In this document: in pieces, positions 60,405-64,000 of the stretch
Layout: every line of letters starts with the position of its first letter
How positions within the stretch are numbered: the stretch's first letter is position 1
From: Acidimicrobiaceae bacterium
GTDB lineage: Bacteria; Actinomycetota; Acidimicrobiia; Acidimicrobiales; Poriferisodalaceae
Direction: 5' to 3'
NCBI GenBank assembly: GCA_002722565.1
Contig: PBMG01000016.1
Coordinates: forward strand, 1-64,000
Length of the DNA: 64,000 nucleotides
Translations under genes and position numbers: made by a program
The notes under the pieces: model-generated
Told to the model about the DNA's origin: nothing
Databases searched by the model: none
The model's input: the letters and a program-made list of their open reading frames with translations, nothing else

Positions 60405-61928
60405 TCACCCGGTTGGTAAATCAGATGGGCAACCTCGATTCAACCATGTAGCAGCGGCTACTGCAGCAAATACCGCGTCACCTGCAGCTAAAGCCTCTCC
60501 TTCTCCCACTGAAACGATCTCTATATGTGGGCAATCTGATGAACGAAGAACGCCGAAAGATCGGACAGTGAGGTCGTGCACTTCACCGGAATCATCCACA
60601 CTCAGACTCTCTGACGTCACCCAGCTATAAGCCATATGGGCGGCACCTATGCAGTAACTGCGGTGCATGACCAAATCAAGAGGGGTGCCACTCTCCACCT
60701 CAACTCTGATTATTTCTGCATCAACCTCAGCTCTGGCGCGAGCGCCAGAGGGAGCTTCAACCCAATCGCTATAACCTCGAAGCCCAGTCTTGAGCATTTC
60801 TGCTTCCGCCCAGCCTGCAGCTCTCAACGCAACCGAAGTTGGAGGGCCAGCTACTTCTATCTGCTCAATTTCACATCTCGGCAATACAGATTGAATGATT
60901 TCTTCTACACCCGGCGTCTTCGCCACCCGAATAACTCCGCTCCCATCAGCGTTCAATCCCGCAGAAAGCGGCGGCCGTTTACTCCCATAGCGCACTACAT
61001 CTTCTCTGGACCAAAGGACGCGCACCCCGACACCATTCTCAGCAGCTATAGATTCTGCTTGACCAGACACGTCGCTATCAGTTTTTCCCCCGAACGCTCC
61101 GCCGTTCGCTATCGGATTAGAAGACTCACCAGAAGGTTCGCACCACGAGGCATCAGTTTCTAGGTACGCCGGTTCCACCCATCCAGTTCGCAATGTGACT
61201 GACCAATCGCCAGGAGGTAAATCGAGCGGGGGACGCGATTCCATACTGGTCCGTCGACCCTGAACCTTGCCAATACTTTCTCGAGCTGCGTGAAGAGTCT
61301 CTCCAACCGCCCAATCTGCATCATTTCTGATTGCCACCAGAGCGTTATGTGGCGGCTGATCGTCAGCAAAGCTAATTTCGCCGAGCACAACTTCAGGGCC
61401 CACAATTTGCTGCGTCCCAGCTTCAAGACTTGCTTGACGGCTCGCTTGTCCGAGATCTCGATATGGATAATCAACTGAAACTTCCGCGGCCGCTTCTCTG
61501 ATGGTCTGCCATCCGGTGCATCGACAAAGGTGTGCCGACAGCAGCCGATCCACAGTTTCTCGGTCTTGAAGATCAGCACCTTTGCGTTCATGTCCGACTA
61601 GTCGGCAAACAATGCCCGGGGTACAAAACCCGCACTGAGAAGCTCCATGAGCCAAGAACGCCGCCGCCCACCGCTCTCGTTCCTCTTCTGTTAATCCTTC
61701 GATGGTGGTAACAGTTCTGCCAGCTACTCTCCGCAACGGTGTCACGCAAGAGACTCGAGGAGCGTTATCGATCAGAACAGTGCAACAACCACATTGGCCT
61801 TGGGGGCTGCACCCATCTTTGACAGACCAGTTCCCGAGCCGATCGCGCAAAGCACCCAAAAGGCTGCCGTCGTCATCTACGACTTCAACCTCTCGTCCAT
61901 CAAGTTGAAACCGGATAATTCGGTCGAT
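60405..61928 (-). CDS. Compact fusion: [2Fe-2S] ferredoxin domains plus shortened molybdenum-hydroxylase domain
   Basis: At least 484 aa (TTG 61859). The frame continues to NLIDRIIRFQLDGREVEV, so translation probably begins near 61928, where only ATC/ATT codons follow a GGAGG. Domains: plant-type [2Fe-2S] (GCSPQGQCGCC), then the second [2Fe-2S] domain (SQCGFCTPGIVCRL, HLCRCTGWQTIREA). A greatly shortened aldehyde/xanthine oxidase large-subunit domain follows, with the GGAFGGK cofactor motif near residue 254 and VGEGEAL, matching the catalytic Glu region, near the end. Normal large subunits are over 700 residues; here about 330 remain. No FAD domain. The substrate is unknown. Divergent from the Tat lipoprotein gene. 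Confidence 0.75.
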   Translation of the reverse strand: MDRIIRFQLDGREVEVVDDDGSLLGALRDRLGNWSVKDGCSPQGQCGCCTVLIDNAPRVSCVTPLRRVAGRTVTTIEGLTEEERERWAAAFLAHGASQCGFCTPGIVCRLVGHERKGADLQDRETVDRLLSAHLCRCTGWQTIREAAAEVSVDYPYRDLGQASRQASLEAGTQQIVGPEVVLGEISFADDQPPHNALVAIRNDADWAVGETLHAARESIGKVQGRRTSMESRPPLDLPPGDWSVTLRTGWVEPAYLETDASWCEPSGESSNPIANGGAFGGKTDSDVSGQAESIAAENGVGVRVLWSREDVVRYGSKRPPLSAGLNADGSGVIRVAKTPGVEEIIQSVLPRCEIEQIEVAGPPTSVALRAAGWAEAEMLKTGLRGYSDWVEAPSGARARAEVDAEIIRVEVESGTPLDLVMHRSYCIGAAHMAYSWVTSESLSVDDSGEVHDLTVRSFGVLRSSDCPHIEIVSVGEGEALAAGDAVFAAVAAATWLNRGCPSDLPTG

Positions 61929-61999
61929 GAGATTGCCTCCATGTAGGGATAGGCCGCAGCGCTTCAGATGAGACCCAAGTTCAGACTACGTTCCTAGGA

Positions 62000-62887
62000 G
62001 TGGATCACAATATATGGGACCCCAAGCATGTTTCACGCAGAGCATTTTTATCTATCACCGGCAGCGGTTTGGCTGCGACAGCGTTTTTGGCCGCGTGCGG
62101 CGTTCGTACAAAAGACCAAGATGAGCTAAGGGCAGCATCGAAATGGTTTTCTGACCAAACCATCATCAGTAACGGAGGGCCGCAAAGAACTATTTGGTCA
62201 TTCTCTGATGACGACGGCAATCTAGGTGGCCTTTCGCCGGAATCAATTGACGTCGAGATTCTTGATACCGATTTTCAGGTTATCCATTCCACTAGTACGC
62301 GACGGCACATTGACGGCGTCGCCATGCCTTATTACCCAGTCATCGTTCCATTCCAACAACCGGGTGTTCATGAGTTCCGTTTCGATCTGGGAAAACGAGG
62401 TAACTACGTTGGCTACGCAACTCCAGGGTCCCGAGCTGACAGCACAATTATTTGGCCTGGCGACCGTTTCCCAGGTCTCATCACTCCCACATTGGCAAGC
62501 TCGGCTGGAGTGAACCCTATTTGCACTCGCCAGCCTTCATGCCCATTCCACGACATCTCGCTTAATGATTCGATACTTTCCGAGCGTGCAACCGTGCTGA
62601 TCGTAAGTACACCTGCGTTTTGCGGAACAAAATGGATGTGCGGTCCGGTCCTAGAGAATCTGATATCTCAGGTTGGTTCAAATTACTCCGGTTTCGACGT
62701 AATTCACGCGGAAGTGTACGCCAATCCAAGCGCTCAGGACTTAGGCCCAATTGCACCAGCGGTCGCTGAAATGGGAGTCATATACGAGCCATTTATCTTT
62801 TTACTCGACGAACAAGGAACCGTTCTTAGACGGCTTGACCATATCTGGGACAACGTTGAACTAAGAGAGTTACTTTCTTTGATTTGA
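62000..62887 (+). CDS. Tat-exported lipoprotein with C-terminal thioredoxin-like domain
   Basis: 295 aa, GTG start. Twin-arginine signal SRRAFLSITGSG followed by lipobox LAAC (Cys34), so it is exported folded and lipid-anchored. Residues about 45-170 form a beta-rich domain (TIWSFSDDDGNLGG, EFRFDLGKRGNYVGYATPGS). The C-terminal part contains VSTPAFCGTKWMCGPV, a CxxxxxC variant of a thioredoxin-like active site, and FIFLLDEQGTVLRRLDH, the usual last strands. The overall architecture is not one I know. It could act in redox chemistry outside the membrane. Divergent from the molybdenum-type protein, tail-to-tail with the IscA-type gene. Confidence 0.7.
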   Translation: MDHNIWDPKHVSRRAFLSITGSGLAATAFLAACGVRTKDQDELRAASKWFSDQTIISNGGPQRTIWSFSDDDGNLGGLSPESIDVEILDTDFQVIHSTSTRRHIDGVAMPYYPVIVPFQQPGVHEFRFDLGKRGNYVGYATPGSRADSTIIWPGDRFPGLITPTLASSAGVNPICTRQPSCPFHDISLNDSILSERATVLIVSTPAFCGTKWMCGPVLENLISQVGSNYSGFDVIHAEVYANPSAQDLGPIAPAVAEMGVIYEPFIFLLDEQGTVLRRLDHIWDNVELRELLSLI

Positions 62888-62898
62888 AAGTTTCGTTC

Positions 62899-63225
62899 TT
62901 AGCTGAACGAGTTGCCACAACCGCAAGTTCGTTGGGCATTTGGATTATCAATGGCAAATCCAGAACCCATCAAACCATCTTTGAAATCTAGAGTCGCACC
63001 TTCTAGGAGTTGAGCGCTCATCGGATCAGAAACGACTCGCACATCGCCCTCTCCGAAAAATTGCGACATGTCATCAGCTTCTGTTTCGCTATCAAAAAAC
63101 ATCTCGTAGCTGTACCCAGAGCATCCTCCGGGCCGCACCGCTACTCGGAGCGCTAGGTCTAACTCTCCCTCAGCTGCGATCAATTCTCTAACTTTTTCAG
63201 TGGCAATGTCAGTTAGGGTGATCAT
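62899..63225 (-). CDS. erpA: A-type iron-sulfur carrier (ErpA/IscA/HesB family)
   Basis: 108 aa. The three conserved cysteines Cys35 (GGCSGYSY) and Cys101/Cys103 (TCGCG) define the A-type scaffold. It carries [4Fe-4S] or iron to target proteins. It lies head to head with the Mrp/ApbC gene, another Fe-S assembly factor, which makes the pair a small Fe-S delivery locus. ErpA versus IscA cannot be decided by eye. Confidence 0.9.
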   Translation of the reverse strand: MITLTDIATEKVRELIAAEGELDLALRVAVRPGGCSGYSYEMFFDSETEADDMSQFFGEGDVRVVSDPMSAQLLEGATLDFKDGLMGSGFAIDNPNAQRTCGCGNSFS

Positions 63226-63313
63226 CTTCAGGAGCCTCCAGTTCTAGCTATTTACAGTGTAGCGAATACGCGACAGTGGATCACAGCGAACTAGGTAACT
63301 AGCCTTAATACTT

Positions 63314-64000
63314 GTGAGCGAAGACACTGTTGACGAAAACGAAATCCTCGGTGTCTTGCGCGGAGTGATGGACCCGGAATTGAACGACAACATTGTCGAC
63401 TTGGGCATGGTGCGATCTGTTTCACTCAAAGGACAAACGGCACAAATCACTATCGCGCTTACAACAGCAGGTTGCCCGCTTAGGGCAACCATAAAGCGAG
63501 ACTGTGAATCTAGGGTCGAGTCACTTCCTGGCATCAACGAAGTCCAGTTGCATTGGGATGAACTAACACCCGAGGAGCGCACACGCGTTATGGATCGCGC
63601 CAGACGTAACGCTCGAGACACAGCTACTCCAACTCAAATTCCAGCAAACGCACGAGTTATTTCAATTGCCTCGGGCAAGGGCGGTGTCGGTAAGTCTTCA
63701 GTTACGGTCAACATCGCCACAGCTTTGGCATCTCGAGGTCTCACAGTAGGAGTTCTCGACGCAGATATTTGGGGCTTCAGCGTGCCCCGGATGTTGGGAG
63801 TCAACTCTCGACTGAATGCCAGACCGGCTCTGTCAGAAGAAGATCGCGGGAAGATAATCCCTGAAGAACGTCCTCACGGTTCGGGCCTTCTGAAAGTCGT
63901 TTCTACTGGTCTGATGGTAGAGACAGAAGAAACCGCCCTCATGTGGAGAGGCCTGATGCTGGCTAAAGCAGTTGAGCAGTTCCTTCATGACGTGGACTGG
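63314..64000 (+). CDS. Mrp/NBP35/ApbC-family P-loop ATPase, partial (3' end outside window)
   Basis: GTG start at 63314 and open to the end of the window (229 codons). The N-terminal about 90 residues are a MIP18/DUF59 domain (ILGVLRGVMDPELNDNIVDLGMV, TTAGCPLRATI). Then ISIASGKGGVGKSS gives the deviant Walker A (GKGGVGKS) of the Mrp/NBP35 group and GVLDADIWGFSVP the switch region. These proteins bind and transfer [4Fe-4S] clusters. The partner erpA gene is divergent, 88 bp away. The C-terminal half, including the CxxC cluster motif, is outside the window. Confidence 0.93.
   Translation, partial: MSEDTVDENEILGVLRGVMDPELNDNIVDLGMVRSVSLKGQTAQITIALTTAGCPLRATIKRDCESRVESLPGINEVQLHWDELTPEERTRVMDRARRNARDTATPTQIPANARVISIASGKGGVGKSSVTVNIATALASRGLTVGVLDADIWGFSVPRMLGVNSRLNARPALSEEDRGKIIPEERPHGSGLLKVVSTGLMVETEETALMWRGLMLAKAVEQFLHDVDW

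Noticed and set aside
60636-61163. Plus-strand 175-codon frame opposite the molybdenum-hydroxylase-like gene
   Set aside because: No recognisable fold, and the minus strand has the [2Fe-2S] and GGAFGGK motifs.

Overview
The window reads as chromosomal DNA of a moderate-GC, probably marine actinobacterium of the Acidimicrobiia type. This is an inference from two WhiB proteins, two F420-type (LLM) oxidoreductases, a GlnR-like regulator beside glutamine synthetase, a DivIVA-like protein, UPF0182, a DtxR-family regulator and an HrdB/SigB-like sigma factor. I see no insertion sequences, phage modules or CRISPR arrays. Genes are packed tightly, with many 1-4 bp overlaps, and no gene-free stretch reaches 300 bp.

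Layout. 1-12 kb is a catabolic and transport block: a partial MFS gene, a Cys-less thiolase with its OB-fold partner and a flavin reductase, a double CoA-transferase, two LLM flavoenzymes, two overlapping alpha/beta hydrolases (the second lacks its nucleophile), a haloalkane dehalogenase, an MFS exporter and a beta-carbonic anhydrase. 11.8-19.7 kb holds a ClC channel, a DtxR regulator co-transcribed with an iron-type ABC ATPase and, beyond an opposing membrane-glycosyltransferase fusion, the matching binding protein and permease. 19.7-25.2 kb holds envelope-sugar genes (GT-C-like protein, epimerase, FAD oxidoreductase) and a Baeyer-Villiger-type monooxygenase. 25.4-27.7 kb encodes EfeO and EfeB without EfeU.

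27.8-29.3 kb contains a selenoprotein of the GrdB/PrdB-like family, with an in-frame UGA and a SECIS-like hairpin, next to an initiator tRNA-Met. A tRNA-Sec gene (anticodon TCA) lies about 20 kb away at 49875-49970, so the window itself supports selenocysteine decoding. selA, selB and selD are not present here.

29.4-43 kb holds cell-surface and housekeeping genes: MFS, LmbE-type deacetylase, UPF0182, a DivIVA-like protein, a PDZ-Lon (S16) protease, a HEAT-repeat protein, an ABC-type ligand-binding lipoprotein, MreB, MoaE and an HtrA protease. 43-51 kb holds a zincin-like protein with a degenerate active site, an MFS, PhoU with a Na/Pi cotransporter, SurE, two WhiB genes around tatA, tRNA-Sec and the sigma factor. 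51-64 kb holds a GDP-mannose 3,5-epimerase-like enzyme, a three-gene ferritin-like operon, NAD synthetase, divergent type II and type I glutamine synthetases with a GlnR-like regulator, RidA, a very compact [2Fe-2S]/molybdenum-hydroxylase fusion, a Tat lipoprotein, an ErpA/IscA-type protein and the start of an Mrp/ApbC ATPase.

The items most worth follow-up are the selenoprotein with its tRNA-Sec, the ferritin-like trio, the compact molybdoenzyme fusion, the repeated TAAGG-N4-CCTTA operators, the recurrent TTGA start/stop overlaps, and several proteins whose catalytic residues are replaced.
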